64,000 nt of DNA from Microcystis aeruginosa Ma_SC_T_19800800_S464 (GTDB lineage Bacteria; Cyanobacteriota; Cyanobacteriia; Cyanobacteriales; Microcystaceae): NCBI GenBank assembly GCA_007095785.1, contig SFBL01000004.1, positions 1 through 64,000 of the forward strand, given 5' to 3'. The notes beneath the pieces are model-generated. The model ran no database searches, was not told the DNA's origin, and worked only from the letters and a program-made list of their open reading frames with translations. The stretch's first letter is position 1, and every line of letters begins with the position of its first letter. The translations under genes were made by a program, and so were the position numbers. This document shows, piece after piece, positions 34,184 through 45,300 of this stretch.

Positions 34184-35539
34184 CTAATCCGGTTGGGATA
34201 ATTTGAGGATAGAGCTAGTGACTTTCATGCTTTCTTGATAAAGCACGTCCTGGCCCCAACGCTGTAACTGTTTACCTAGGAGAGTTTCTGTTTTTTGGTC
34301 TTCCAGATGGGACACTTGTTCAACCCGGCAAGATTGGGCCCCTCCCGAAGCTTCCATCCGCATACAGCCAGTAGTTCCCGAACAAATTACCGTGCAACAA
34401 TCAGCCTGAAGATTAGTAGAACTGAGTTTAATACTAATCAGATCCCCTTGTATCTCACCCCAATCGGCCACGGGAATACCGGCTAATTCCGCCTCAATTA
34501 AACGCTGGTCTTGACCGAGGAAGCTAATCCGATGAATAGCGTAATCTCCCGACCGGTGACTATATCCCACTGGTCGCCATTGTAACCGGCTGGCCATCCA
34601 ACCGAGGAACATAAAAGCTTGGCAAGGATTGCCCTTTTCGTAATCAATAGTGATGCGATCGACTTCTAGAATAGCATCCCGGCGCTCCGGCGGATCGAAA
34701 GCCTCGGCGGTTAGTTCTTGCCAAGGGGCCAGACGACTCCAGTTCAGGTCAGCCAATGGTACATCTGTGGCTAATAAATCCCCCACCTGCAGCAGTTCCG
34801 TTTCCGGTTCCCGAAAAGTGCTGGAATCGACGATAATCGTATCACATTGACCGGCCAAACGCTTAAATAGTCCATATTCGCCATCGGGACTGGCTTTCCA
34901 CCAGAGAAATTTGGGCAAACTGGGAATAGTTAACTCGGAAATAATGCCGCCAATTCGTTCCAAAGCTTCCGCTGTACCGCTTAAAGTGACGTATTCACAG
35001 CAAACTAAAGTGTTCTGACTACGTTTGTTAACGGGACAATAGGCAGAAACGGAGGCTTTTACCCCTTCATCGGCCTCGGCAGTGGGACAGAGGGTAATAA
35101 TGCGACAGGGATTGGAAGCAGCGATCGCATCTGCGACCCCAATCGCATCCAAATCGGCGGCGTATTGACGATGATTAGCCCCATCCTCGGCGTTTTTTTC
35201 CGCTTCCCAGGCTGCCCTTAGGCGGGTGACAAATTCATCGCTAGAAAGCCCGGTTACTTCTAGTTCTAGGTCTTTCTGGGCGACTTTGATGGCGGCGTGA
35301 GTCCGCGGACCGGCAATACCATCAATCGGGCCGGTGTAATAGCCGAGAAGGGTTAACAATTCCTGTACCGCATCGGGTTCATAGACAATAAAGCTAAAGG
35401 TGGTGGCCCGGGTGGCGGCCATACCATCCTCATTATTATTATAGGATTGCCAGATATCGCGCAGTTCCTGCTCGATCACATCGATGGAAACATCTTTCGG
35501 TGCTTGCAGGGAGACAATGGGGGGGCTTTGGGTAGTCAT
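34184..35539 (-). CDS. opcA: Glucose-6-phosphate dehydrogenase assembly protein OpcA
   Basis: 451 residues. OpcA is an allosteric activator that promotes oligomerisation and redox control of cyanobacterial Zwf, feeding the oxidative pentose phosphate pathway in the dark. An N-terminal segment (about residues 50-95, VQELLTLLGYYTGPIDGIAG, RTHAAIKVAQKDLEL) is like a peptidoglycan-binding-1 helical module. The rest matches OpcA, including several Cys (CEYVTLSG, CCTVICSGTTGC) that may be redox targets. It is downstream of zwf on the same strand; a tandem-repeat tract of about 220 bp separates them. A palindrome follows. Confidence 0.93.
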   Translation of the reverse strand: MTTQSPPIVSLQAPKDVSIDVIEQELRDIWQSYNNNEDGMAATRATTFSFIVYEPDAVQELLTLLGYYTGPIDGIAGPRTHAAIKVAQKDLELEVTGLSSDEFVTRLRAAWEAEKNAEDGANHRQYAADLDAIGVADAIAASNPCRIITLCPTAEADEGVKASVSAYCPVNKRSQNTLVCCEYVTLSGTAEALERIGGIISELTIPSLPKFLWWKASPDGEYGLFKRLAGQCDTIIVDSSTFREPETELLQVGDLLATDVPLADLNWSRLAPWQELTAEAFDPPERRDAILEVDRITIDYEKGNPCQAFMFLGWMASRLQWRPVGYSHRSGDYAIHRISFLGQDQRLIEAELAGIPVADWGEIQGDLISIKLSSTNLQADCCTVICSGTTGCMRMEASGGAQSCRVEQVSHLEDQKTETLLGKQLQRWGQDVLYQESMKVTSSILKLSQPD

Positions 35540-35540
35540 G

Positions 35541-35650
35541 TGAGTTATCAGTTACCAGATGTGAGTTATCAGTTACCAGATGTGAGTTATCAGTTACCAG
35601 ATGTGAGTTATCAGTTATCAGATGTGAGTTATCAGTTATCAGATGTGAGT
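35541..35650. repeat. Tandem repeat, 21-bp unit, five copies
   Basis: Five copies of GTGAGTTATCAGTTACCAGAT (last ones with ATC for ACC) plus a partial unit lie in the zwf-opcA gap just upstream of the opcA ATG. A CTGTTTACTGCTCACTG run follows at about 35696-35760 up to the zwf stop. Confidence 0.85.
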
Positions 35651-35763
35651 TTTTAGTGAATAGTATTAAGCGACAAGCTCGGAGCTGCCTTTTAACTGTT
35701 TACTGCTCACTGTTTACTGCTCACTGATTACTGTTTACTGCTCACTGATTACTGTTCACTGTA

Positions 35764-37293
35764 TTAGAGTCGTCGCCAACGACGGCCATCGCGGTTAAGG
35801 AGAAATTCCGCTTCTGTGGGTTCCCAGGTACCCGCTTCGTATTGGGGTACGGAGGCAGGATCGGCGGGAGCGTCCCAGGCGGCGAGAGCGGGAGTAACGA
35901 TGCGCCATGCTTCTTCTACCTCATCAGAACGGGTAAATAGGGTTTGATCTCCTAGCATAGCGTCTAAAAGTAGGCGATTATAGGCATCGGCGCTGGTGAC
36001 ACCGAAGGAGGAACCATAACTAAAGTCCATTTCTACCGTGCGCGTGCGTAATTCCGACCCCGGCATTTTCGCTTCAAAACGGAGGGCAATACCTTCGTTA
36101 GGCTGAATCCGCATACTCAGTACATTTGCATTAGTTTGTTGAGCTGCCGATTGGAAGATTAATAACGGCACATGGCGGAATTGGATGGCAATCTCGGAAA
36201 CTTTTTTGGGCAGACGTTTACCAGTACGCAGATAGAAGGGGACACCTTGCCAACGCCAGTTATCTACCATTAATTTCATGGCCACGTAGGTGGGAGTGGT
36301 GGATTCCGGATTAACCCCCGGTTCTTGCCGATAGCCCGGAATGGGTTTTCCTTTCATCCAACCGGCTTTATACTGGCCGCGGATGGCGGATTTTTCTAGG
36401 TTATTAATATCGGCCAGGTGAGTCGCTTGCAGGACTTTGACTTTTTCGCCGCGGACACTATCAGCGTTAATAGCGTTGGGTGCTTCCATCGCCGTTAAGC
36501 AGAATAACTGCATCAGGTGATTTTGCACCATATCCCGCAAAGCTCCCGATTTTTCGTAATATCCGGCCCGCTCCTCCACTCCCACGGTTTCGGCCACGGT
36601 AATCTGGACGTGATCGATAAATTGACGATTCCAGAGGGGTTCAAAGATGGCGTTAGCAAATCGGAACACCAGCAAGTTTTGGACGGTTTCCTTGCCTAAA
36701 TAGTGGTCAATGCGATAAACTTGGTTCTCCTGACAAACCTCTTGTACGACTCGATTGAGAACTTGGGCAGAACTGAGATCTTTGCCAAAGGGTTTTTCGA
36801 TCACTAACCGGTGTTTAATTGGGTCTTTCAGCATTCCGGCCGCGCCGAGGTTTTTAAGACCGGGAGGGAAGAAATTAGGAGAAACCGCTAGATAAAAGAC
36901 TCGATTGCCGCGGGTTCCCCGGATTCCGTCTAATTCTTCCAGAAAGACTTTCATTTTGGCGTAACTTTCTGGATCGTCCATGTTGCCGGGGAAATAGTAC
37001 AACCCTTGGGCGAAGTCTTGCCAATATTCCTCACTACCAATCCCGTCGGAAAATTCTTCGATGCCTTGGCGCATCTGTTGGCGAAAATAATCATGACTCC
37101 ACTCTCGGCGCGCTGTACCGACGATGGTTAATTCGGCTGGTAGTCGTCTTTCCCGTTTCAGTTGATAGAGGGCAGGAACCAGTTTTCTTTGGGTTAAGTC
37201 TCCCGATGCCCCAAAAATGACTAAAATTAAGGGTTCTGGGGTTCTTTCTTGTCGCAATCCCACTCGGAGAGGATTTTCGAGCAGCTTTACCAT
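35764..37293 (-). CDS. zwf: Glucose-6-phosphate 1-dehydrogenase
   Basis: 509 residues. It oxidises glucose-6-phosphate with NADP+ as the first step of the oxidative pentose phosphate pathway, the main dark NADPH source of cyanobacteria. The NADP-binding [18 protein letters not shown], the substrate-binding [13 protein letters not shown] (Lys and His) and the EKPFGKDL motif are visible. The length is standard. opcA follows on the same strand with a repeat tract of 224 bp between, so cotranscription is possible but less tight than the usual zwf-opcA pair. Confidence 0.96.
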   Translation of the reverse strand: MVKLLENPLRVGLRQERTPEPLILVIFGASGDLTQRKLVPALYQLKRERRLPAELTIVGTARREWSHDYFRQQMRQGIEEFSDGIGSEEYWQDFAQGLYYFPGNMDDPESYAKMKVFLEELDGIRGTRGNRVFYLAVSPNFFPPGLKNLGAAGMLKDPIKHRLVIEKPFGKDLSSAQVLNRVVQEVCQENQVYRIDHYLGKETVQNLLVFRFANAIFEPLWNRQFIDHVQITVAETVGVEERAGYYEKSGALRDMVQNHLMQLFCLTAMEAPNAINADSVRGEKVKVLQATHLADINNLEKSAIRGQYKAGWMKGKPIPGYRQEPGVNPESTTPTYVAMKLMVDNWRWQGVPFYLRTGKRLPKKVSEIAIQFRHVPLLIFQSAAQQTNANVLSMRIQPNEGIALRFEAKMPGSELRTRTVEMDFSYGSSFGVTSADAYNRLLLDAMLGDQTLFTRSDEVEEAWRIVTPALAAWDAPADPASVPQYEAGTWEPTEAEFLLNRDGRRWRRL

Positions 37294-37379
37294 AGGATTT
37301 TGTCTAGCCGAGGTGCATTATTTTCCAGTCTAGCGGGAATACTCGACGGGATACCTAAAGTAAAAATTAATAACCACAA

Positions 37380-37445
37380 TCAGTGGTCAGTAATCAGTGA
37401 TCAGTGATCAGTAATCAGTGATCAGTCATCAGTCATCAGTAATCA
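37380..37445. repeat. Short tandem repeat, ATCAGTGATCAGT type
   Basis: Imperfect units of ATCAGTGATCAGT/ATCAGTCATCAGT lie upstream of zwf. They belong to the same family as the TCAGTTATC tracts elsewhere in the window. Confidence 0.7.
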
Positions 37446-37576
37446 TACTAAATCTGGTTATTAAAGACTGATTATTTATACTAAATCCAGTTATTAAAGA
37501 CTTATTATCTATTCCTCCTTTTGCCTCTTGCCTCTTGCCTATCCTGATATGTAGCCTATACTCAACGGATTTAGTA
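37446..37576. repeat. MITE-like dispersed repeat, family 3 (element A), with duplicated left end
   Basis: It begins TACTAAATCTGGTTATTAAA at 37446, and the same left end starts again at 37479; it ends CTCAACGGATTTAGTA at 37576. The 33-bp duplicated left end may reflect slippage or an aborted second insertion. It is otherwise like 15740-15845. Confidence 0.7.
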
Positions 37577-37601
37577 TTATTCCTCCTTGTGCATGAGTGC
37601 C

Positions 37602-37730
37602 TAGGCCTTTTTGAAATCAAAAAGTTCTGGATCCGGGAGTGGTCGGGGGGAAAATTGGGGGACTTTTTCCCTGAAAATTAGGTAATTGACCACCCAAAAA
37701 TGGGCGAAACCCCACACCCTACACCCTACC
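37602..37730. repeat. Partial MITE family 2
   Basis: It contains TTGAAATCAAAAAGTTCTGG, GACTTTTTCCCTGAAAA and AAACCCCACACCCTACACCC, matching the inside of the copies at 21095 and 21297. It lacks the inverted ends. It abuts the 3' end of the SLH gene (stop at 37734). Confidence 0.6.
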
Positions 37731-37733
37731 GCC

Positions 37734-38924
37734 TTATTTTTTGGCGGTTTTAACACAATCGAGGGTACGGACGATCGCAGCAGCCGCGTAGTTACGACGG
37801 GCGGGGTCATTCGGTACAAATGAACTACCCTGTTCGTTTAAGGGAGAGGCCACAGCGCAAAATCCCGACATCTGGGTAATTAACCCGGCAGCCCAATGAC
37901 CGGAAGTATCGGAAAAATTGACGGGGGTTTTAGTTTGGGCTAAATCGGGGGCCTGTTTTTGCTGAGTTTTCAGGTAGGTGGCGGCCTGTTTGAGAATCGC
38001 CATCAATTCGGCCCTGGTGATGGGGTCGGTGGGACGGAATTCGCCGTTAGCTTTGCCGGCAACAATACCATTGGCCCGGGCCCATTGGATTTTTTTGGCA
38101 CTCCAACGCGTCGCGTCCACATCGTTAAAACTGCCGCTGCCGGGGGGAATATCTTCTAGGTTAATTTTGGTGACAGTTCCCATCCCTTCAATAATCATCG
38201 AGACGAATTGTTCCCTAGTAACGGGATTTTCGGGGCGGAAGGTGTTATCTTCTTTAAAACCGGCCACTACCCCAAGTGCGATCGCTTTTTCAATCTCAGT
38301 TTTATAGATATCGCCGCTAATATCCTGGAAACTGGCCCCGGAAGTGAGGGGAGGAGTGGTTTCGCTGATGGCAGGTCTGCCGGCGGCTGCGAGAACTTCC
38401 GTTTCTTTGCCGCTAAAGTAGAAGTGGCCTAAACTTTTGCCTTGGAAAGTACGACGGCTAAATCTCCAACCCGGTTCGAGGATAATTTTCATAAATCCTG
38501 TTTGCATTCCTCGAGTTCTTCCCACCACTAATTCGGGTCTGCGCGCATCCCGGGGAGTTCCCACTAAGTATAATTCGCCATTGCGTTCCACAATACGCAG
38601 GATGTAATCTAGCCCAAAATCCCGGCCGTCCAGACGGATAGAATAACCATTGCTATCGGTGGCGCGGCGACAAATGCCGGTAAAGTCAAAGTTGAGGAGC
38701 AGCGGGTCAATCATGACCGGACCTGAGCCGCTTTCACTCCAACACTTCTGTTTTCCCGGAATTTGTTCCAATACTAGCAGGTCAAATTTATTACCTCCGT
38801 AGGGACGAGCGATCGCTATTACCTGGGTCTGCTCGATGTCCTGTTCGTCAAAGTTGGCCGCTGGTGTGGCAGTTATGCCCAAGGTCATTAGGGCGGTTAG
38901 GGCGATCGATAATCTGGCTTTCAT
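37734..38924 (-). CDS. DUF3747 and S-layer-homology domain protein
   Basis: 396 residues. A signal peptide (MKARLSIALTALMTLGITAT) is followed by a DUF3747 domain (about 25-170, with conserved Cys and FDFTGICRRATDSNGYSIR) and three SLH repeats (about 197-245, 266-315 and 336-390, with AIALGVVAGFKEDNTFRP and ANGIVAGKANGEFRP). SLH repeats anchor proteins to cell-wall polymers, so this is an exported envelope protein typical of cyanobacteria. The ligand and function are unknown. It is monocistronic; a repeat element lies directly at its 3' end. Confidence 0.9.
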   Translation of the reverse strand: MKARLSIALTALMTLGITATPAANFDEQDIEQTQVIAIARPYGGNKFDLLVLEQIPGKQKCWSESGSGPVMIDPLLLNFDFTGICRRATDSNGYSIRLDGRDFGLDYILRIVERNGELYLVGTPRDARRPELVVGRTRGMQTGFMKIILEPGWRFSRRTFQGKSLGHFYFSGKETEVLAAAGRPAISETTPPLTSGASFQDISGDIYKTEIEKAIALGVVAGFKEDNTFRPENPVTREQFVSMIIEGMGTVTKINLEDIPPGSGSFNDVDATRWSAKKIQWARANGIVAGKANGEFRPTDPITRAELMAILKQAATYLKTQQKQAPDLAQTKTPVNFSDTSGHWAAGLITQMSGFCAVASPLNEQGSSFVPNDPARRNYAAAAIVRTLDCVKTAKK

Positions 38925-39384
38925 GATCTTTATCTATAAGACAATTTTTGCAGTAAAAATAATAGACGTGCTAGTCCCAATATTCTAAGACTGAATACTT
39001 CTGGTTGTTGTTCCGGACTGCGCCAGATTGTTGTCTGTCTGCACAAGTTTTCTCTCAATCTTCAATTTCCGAACCTATTTATCCTGTCCATATTCTGCTT
39101 GAACTGGTGGGTTGATCAATATTAATTCGGTTAGCTGTTGAAACTGGCGATATTTTGGCGGATTGTCGAAAATTTTAGCCAGCTATTCGAGTCTTAGGCT
39201 AAGATGGGGAGAGAGGCTTTTAATTGACCGCAGCCCTTGACTTCCTCACAGGATTTAAGCCCAATAATTGCCTAAAAAATGGCAATTAATCGGTTTATCG
39301 CTGTCAGTGCCGCAGTGAATTATCATAGTTCATTAGCTCTGGTGAGCCGTTGCCCTTTCTTTGGTGTGTGTGAGGTAAACAATT
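38925..39384. other. Intergenic gap between divergent SLH and TamB-like genes
   Basis: No gene is seen. One hairpin, AATTGCC (39266-39272) with GGCAATT (39281-39287), lies about 100 bp before the TamB-like start. Promoters for both genes must be here, but no clear box is recognised. Confidence 0.5.
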
Positions 39385-42300
39385 ATGAGTAACTCCCCCG
39401 GTGATCCTTCTTCTCGTCCTAATCTTTTTCTGAGTATCGGTCGATTTTTACGCCGGCCTTCTACTTTAATTGTCGGGGGAATTACTCTACTAGGAATTAC
39501 CTCCCTTGGCTATTTTACGACTCGTTATTTAGTTTATGAACGTCTCACACCAATTTTAGATAATATCTTCAGTGAAATGCTGCACAGACCCGTCAGGGTA
39601 GGTAAGATAGAGGGCTTTTATTTTAATCGCATTCGTATCGGTAAATCGGAAATTCCAGCTACGGCCAATTCTGCCGATAGTTTATCTATTGATGCGATCG
39701 AATTGGGATTAAATCCGCTGCCCTTACTTTTGGGTCTGCCGCTGCCAGTTGATGTGAAGTTAATTAATCCCAGTATTTATCTCGATCAGGATAAAAATGG
39801 TCAATGGCTCGATGATTTAGAAAAAATAGCTAGTAACTTAGATCGGGAGGCACCCATCAGGTTAAATCTGGGTTTTCAGGTGGAGAAGGGAGATATTACT
39901 ATCCAACCCTATGCCCTGAAAAAACCGATAGAAATTAAGGCCGATGGTCAGGGAAGATTTATTGATGATCAAAAGCAACCTCTCAGTTACGATCTTAGTG
40001 CAGAAATCCTCAAAAGTCAAGTAAAAATTCAAGGAAAAACGGCGTTAAAAACGGGCGAAAGTCAAACTAATCTTCAGATTGATCGTTTGAACTTAAGTGA
40101 ACTATTAACTTTAATTCCTGATCGCAATTTTCAATTAAATCAAGGACAAGTAAATGCTAATATTGCTCTCGATATTCCCAGTTGGGCAAAGCTAAATCAA
40201 ACCGAAGGAAATGGCAATTTTCAGGTGACAGATTTGGCGGGAAAATTCCAACCGTTCCAGTATCCAATTAAGCTAACTACTAAGTTAAATTTACAGGGAG
40301 ATAAAGTATTAGTTGAACAAGCGATCGCAAGTATTGGTAAGATTAACACTAAGGTGAAGGGAGAAGTAAATTGGCAAACTGGTTATCATCTCAAGGTCGC
40401 TCTAGAATCAGTGGATTTACAACAGCTTTTAAGAATTATTTATCTGCAATCACCTCTAGATTTACGGGGAGAAGCACGCTCTACTTTTCAAGTGACGGGA
40501 AAATTAGATCAACCTCTAATTAAAGGAACTGTTAGCAGCAGCAAACCGATTATTTTTGAGCAAATTCCTATTAAATCAATAACCAGTAATTTTCAAACAA
40601 ATCTCAATAGTCTTAGTTTAGATAAAATTCAAATTAAACCCGTTGCAGGTGGAGAAATTAAAGGGGAAGGAAAATTGCAATTAAATATTCTGCAATCCCT
40701 GCAAAAAAATCAACCTCTTGACGGGACAAAAATGCCGATTAATTTGAATTTACAAGCAAATTTTCCCACCAGACAAATTTTATCTCAATTGGCAACAATT
40801 CCCGTTCAAATTAATATAAGCGATCTGAAAGCTAATATTAAAGCTAGAGGTAGTTTAGGACTGCCACAATTATTAATTAATTGGCAAATACCCGCGGTTA
40901 ATCAGTCAGGATTAATCAATGTTGCTGGGGAGGGCAAAGTATTTTTAGGGGGCAACAAAATCAATTTAACCGATACGGTCATTAAAACAAATGGCGGCAA
41001 ACTACAGGTTAATGCTAATAGTGATTTTACTAGCAAATTAGTCCAGGCAAAAATCACGGGTAATAACTTTTTATTGACTCCTTTTGTGCCTATCGTTTGT
41101 CAATATGTAGATATTATTTGCCCCTACTTAGAAACATTAGAACCCTTAAATTTAGAGACAGCCAATATTCAAGTTAGTGGCAAAATTGACCAACTCAATG
41201 TTAATACTTTAAACGGAATTGCTAACTTAAAAATTAGAGGTAAACAAGGCACAATTTTAGTCAATAGTCAAGTATTGCAAGGAAATCTTCAGACTAACGC
41301 TTTCTTAGCGGGATTGCCGATTAATTCCCTATTTCCTAACTTACCAACCCAGGTTAAATTAACGCAATCGCAAATTAATTTACAGGGTTATTTAGGGGAA
41401 TTACTGAATAATAAAAATAATACTTTCAGCAGTTGGCAAGGTCAAGGTAATATGCAGTTATTAGTGGATAATAATCCCTTAATTGCCACAGCTAAACTGA
41501 ATCGAGGTTTCCTGACAGGAACAGTTAGCACCGGGGGAATTAGTCTCAATCCTCTAGTGGAAAATTTAATAGTTCCCGTTAGTTTAGGCAGAACAAAAAT
41601 CAGCTTTGCTGGGAGAATAAATTCTCTGATTAGTGGTACTTTGACGGATTTAAAAACTTGGCGCGGAGAAGGAGATATACAGTTATTTGTCAATAATCGA
41701 TTTTTAAGAACGACAACCCAACTGGAAGAAGGTATTTTAAGCGGTATAGTTAAGACAGATGGGATTAACTTAAATCCGTTTTTACCCAATTTAAACATTC
41801 CGGTTAGTCTAGGGAAAACCCAATTCAATTTCACTGGTGCAATCAATAATTTACTAGGGGGGAAAATCCCTAATTTGTCCACCATCAATGCTAGAGTAAA
41901 TACTCGCTTGTTAGTGGATAATAATCCGATTAATACTGATATTCAGTTAAACAAAGGTATTTTTAATATTCTCGGTAGTTTAGAGCGTTTTCAGACTAAT
42001 ATTCCCATACCTTTGAATATTTACCAAACGAGGTTTCAAGCAGCAGGAAATGCCCAAACTATTTTCGACTCCCTGCTAGAAAAACGACTGAACTTAAGCA
42101 GTATTAAAGCAGTTTTTAACTCTCGTATTCATGTAGCCAAAGGAGAAATTAAAGCTAAGGCACAACTGAATAATAATTTCTGGCAAAGTGATATTATTGC
42201 CGCTAATCTTGATCCCGCTGCCCTAATGGGGCAATTGGGGGGAGTAAAATTGATCTCGATTCCTAACCTAGATTTTAGAGCTAATCTAGCAGGAAATATT

Positions 42301-45300
42301 AAAGAAATTTGGCAGGGAGTAACACCAATTCAGGTTAATAATCTTTCGGCACAGTGGGGAGAAAATAGCTTTAATGTGCGCGGAAATATTCTTTTAGCTA
42401 ATCTTACCAGTCAACCAGATATCGCTGAGGTTAACTTAAATCTACAGGCAAAAACCGACCTTGCTGCTGTACCGCTAACGCAGATTATATCGCTTTTACC
42501 GATTGATTCTAACCTAAAACCCAGAGAATCGACACTAACAGGGATCGGAGAATTTCAAGGACAAATCACGGGAAAAAATCTCTTAACTGCTTGGCAAAAA
42601 GTTGGAAATATACAAATCAAGGGAGATATAAGTTTAGCTAACTTTAGCATTAATGAGCGACTCTTTGAACCTGTCTTAAAAGGAAGTATGCAAGCAGGAA
42701 TCGGTCAAAATATTAGTTTAAATCTGCGGGGAAATCAGGACATTATTGACCTAACTTTTGATCCTTGTCAACAAAATAATTGTCTGCTTCCCTATCTTCC
42801 CTTAGGGATAAATATTCGCCAAGCTTTTGGAAATAAGACTCCTTTTCTAGCAACAGCTAAACGAAGCGGAGAAAATTTAAATGTTCAGATTGCCAATTTT
42901 CCCCTAGAAATCCTGAAAATATCTCCCACGGCAGCCTACAATATTCCGGGGATTATTGCTGGACAAGTGAATGCTAATCTAGACATCAATTTATTTAACT
43001 TACAGGGTCAGGGACAACTAGAGATTAATCAACCTAGTTTAGGTAACTTAATCGGGGAAAAATTAACGGCAAATTTGGTTTATCGGGATTCCATAGTTCA
43101 ACTGCAAGCGGGGAGTTTACAAGCGGGTGCAAATCAATATAATCTGCAAGGTTTATTTAATTTGCAGACCCAAGCAATAGAAGCTAAACTGAGGGTAGAT
43201 AAAGGTTATATTCAAGATTTATTATCGGTTGCTAGTATCTATGATTTAACCAGTTTAATAACCCTTTTCTCCACAGAGAATAACCCAGCTATTCAACTGA
43301 GTCCCCTAGAAGTAGGTAATCCAGAAGCTTCCCTAGCACAACAGGTAAATTTGCGGGCAAAAATTGAAGAAATAATCCAGCAATTAGCACAGGAAAGAGG
43401 GGTAGTAGGGATACCTTCTGAACTAGATTTTCGCGGCCGTTATCAAGCAAATATAGCCTTAACTGGGACTTTAAAAAATCCCGATCTTAGCGTACAATTT
43501 CAGGGCAATCGGTGGGAATGGCGACCCCAAAGACCGACGGTAAATATTGTTAACCCTCTGGGAATTGTCACCACCGACACCCAGTTAATTCCGATTGATG
43601 AAGTAACAATTAATCTTAACTTAAATCGTCAGTTACTCAGGATAGAACCGATTAGACTAAAATCACGAGATTCTTCCATATTTTTAGCGGGTGAGTTTTC
43701 TCTCAAAAAAGTAGCGGGAACTTTTGCTGTGGAAAATCTTTCTCTGGATCTCTTGAGAAATTTTGTGCAGTTTCCCTTGGATGTATCCGGTAGTCTAAAA
43801 ACTCAAGGTCAAATTACAGGAACTTTATTAAATCCTCGTATTCAGGGTAACTTTGGCTTTATTGATGGTGCAATTAATGCCCAAAATATTAATCAAGATA
43901 TAATTGGTTTATTTACCTATAATCAGTATCGTTTTGATCTGCGAACAACTTCCTCCGAATCAATCCAACTCTATGGCAGCATTCCCTATCCTCCCTTACC
44001 AGGTAATGATCAATTAAAAATCCAAGCAAAATTAGGAACCGATGCAATCAAATTAATTGAAGCTATCAGTCAAAACGCCATCGAATGGGTTAAAGGTGAA
44101 GGAGAGGTAGTTCTTTCAGCGACGGGAAGATTAGATGTAACAGAGGGCTTAAAAATCAAAGATTTAGAAGCAAATGGTATAGTTACTCTCGATAATGCCG
44201 CTATCCGCAGTGTTGCTTTTCCAGAGATTTTAACCGTAAATGGCCGCATTGGGTTAACCCCTGAAAGCTTAACAGTAGAGGAATTAGAAGGCTCGATCGC
44301 TGACAGACAAATTTCTGTGGTGGGAGTTTTACCTTTCTTTCAAGCCATCAAAAATAATCCTAATCCCTTAACAGTTAATATTCAAGAGGGAGATATAGCA
44401 ATTAATGGCCTTTATCGGGGATTAATTGCTGGGAATGCCATGGTAACGGGAACAATTCAACAACCAATTATCGGGGGTAATGTGCGTCTTTCTAGGGGTA
44501 AAGTTTTTCTTCCTCGCACCCAAGAAATTAATCAAGAAACCGATAAACCGGTGAGTCGCTGGCTGCAGCCTCTCAACATTCCTCAGACGACCAATATTAC
44601 TCCAGTTTTAAATAATTTCCAAGTGTCTTTAGCGGGATTATCCATCGAACAAGAACCTTTGTATCAATTTGATTTTAGTGGTGCTTTAACCTTGAACGGT
44701 TCCCTCACTTCACTGGAGAAATTACAAACCAATGGAGTGATTAATCTCGATCGAGGACGGGTTAGTTACATCGATACTCGTTTTCTTCTTAACCGACGCA
44801 ATCAAAATGTTATTGTTTTCGATTCTAGTCGGGGGTTGGGACTTTTAAATCCCTTTGTTAATATTCAACTGCGAACAATTCTCAGCGAATTTTCTCAATC
44901 TCGTGATTTTGCTATCTCCCGTCCGGGGGGAGATTTTCCTAGTAATGAAATTCCCGATGATAGCCTAAATCGCATTCAAAGGATCGATGTCACCCTCAGC
45001 GTTGAAGGTGAATTAAATCGCTTGCTACCAAATTTAGGTCGTAACATCAATGAAGTGTGCCAAATTCGTCCCGATAGTCCCCCTTTTCCCCTAGAGGAAA
45101 ACTATACAGATGCAGAATTACAAAAAGCTGCTAATTGTTTACAAGCAGTGGCTTTTGCTAGAGGTGAAGATGAGGGATTGCTTAATACTCCCCTAGTTAA
45201 ATTAACTAGCACTCCCCCCCGCAGCCAAGGAGAAATCGTTCGACTGTTGGGGGAACAATTGCTGTCGGTTTTTAATGGTTTACAGGGGAAAAATACAGAA

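Noticed and set aside
35447-35656. Plus-strand ORF with repeated SYQLPDV units
   Set aside because: It is a translation of the 21-bp tandem repeat plus the antisense of opcA; not a gene.
37601-37819. Minus-strand ORF overlapping the 5' side of a MITE and the SLH gene end
   Set aside because: It reads through repeat DNA and the wrong frame of the SLH protein gene.
41442-41888. 148-codon minus-strand ORF inside the TamB-like gene
   Set aside because: It is the antisense shadow of the internal repeats of a long, well-supported gene.
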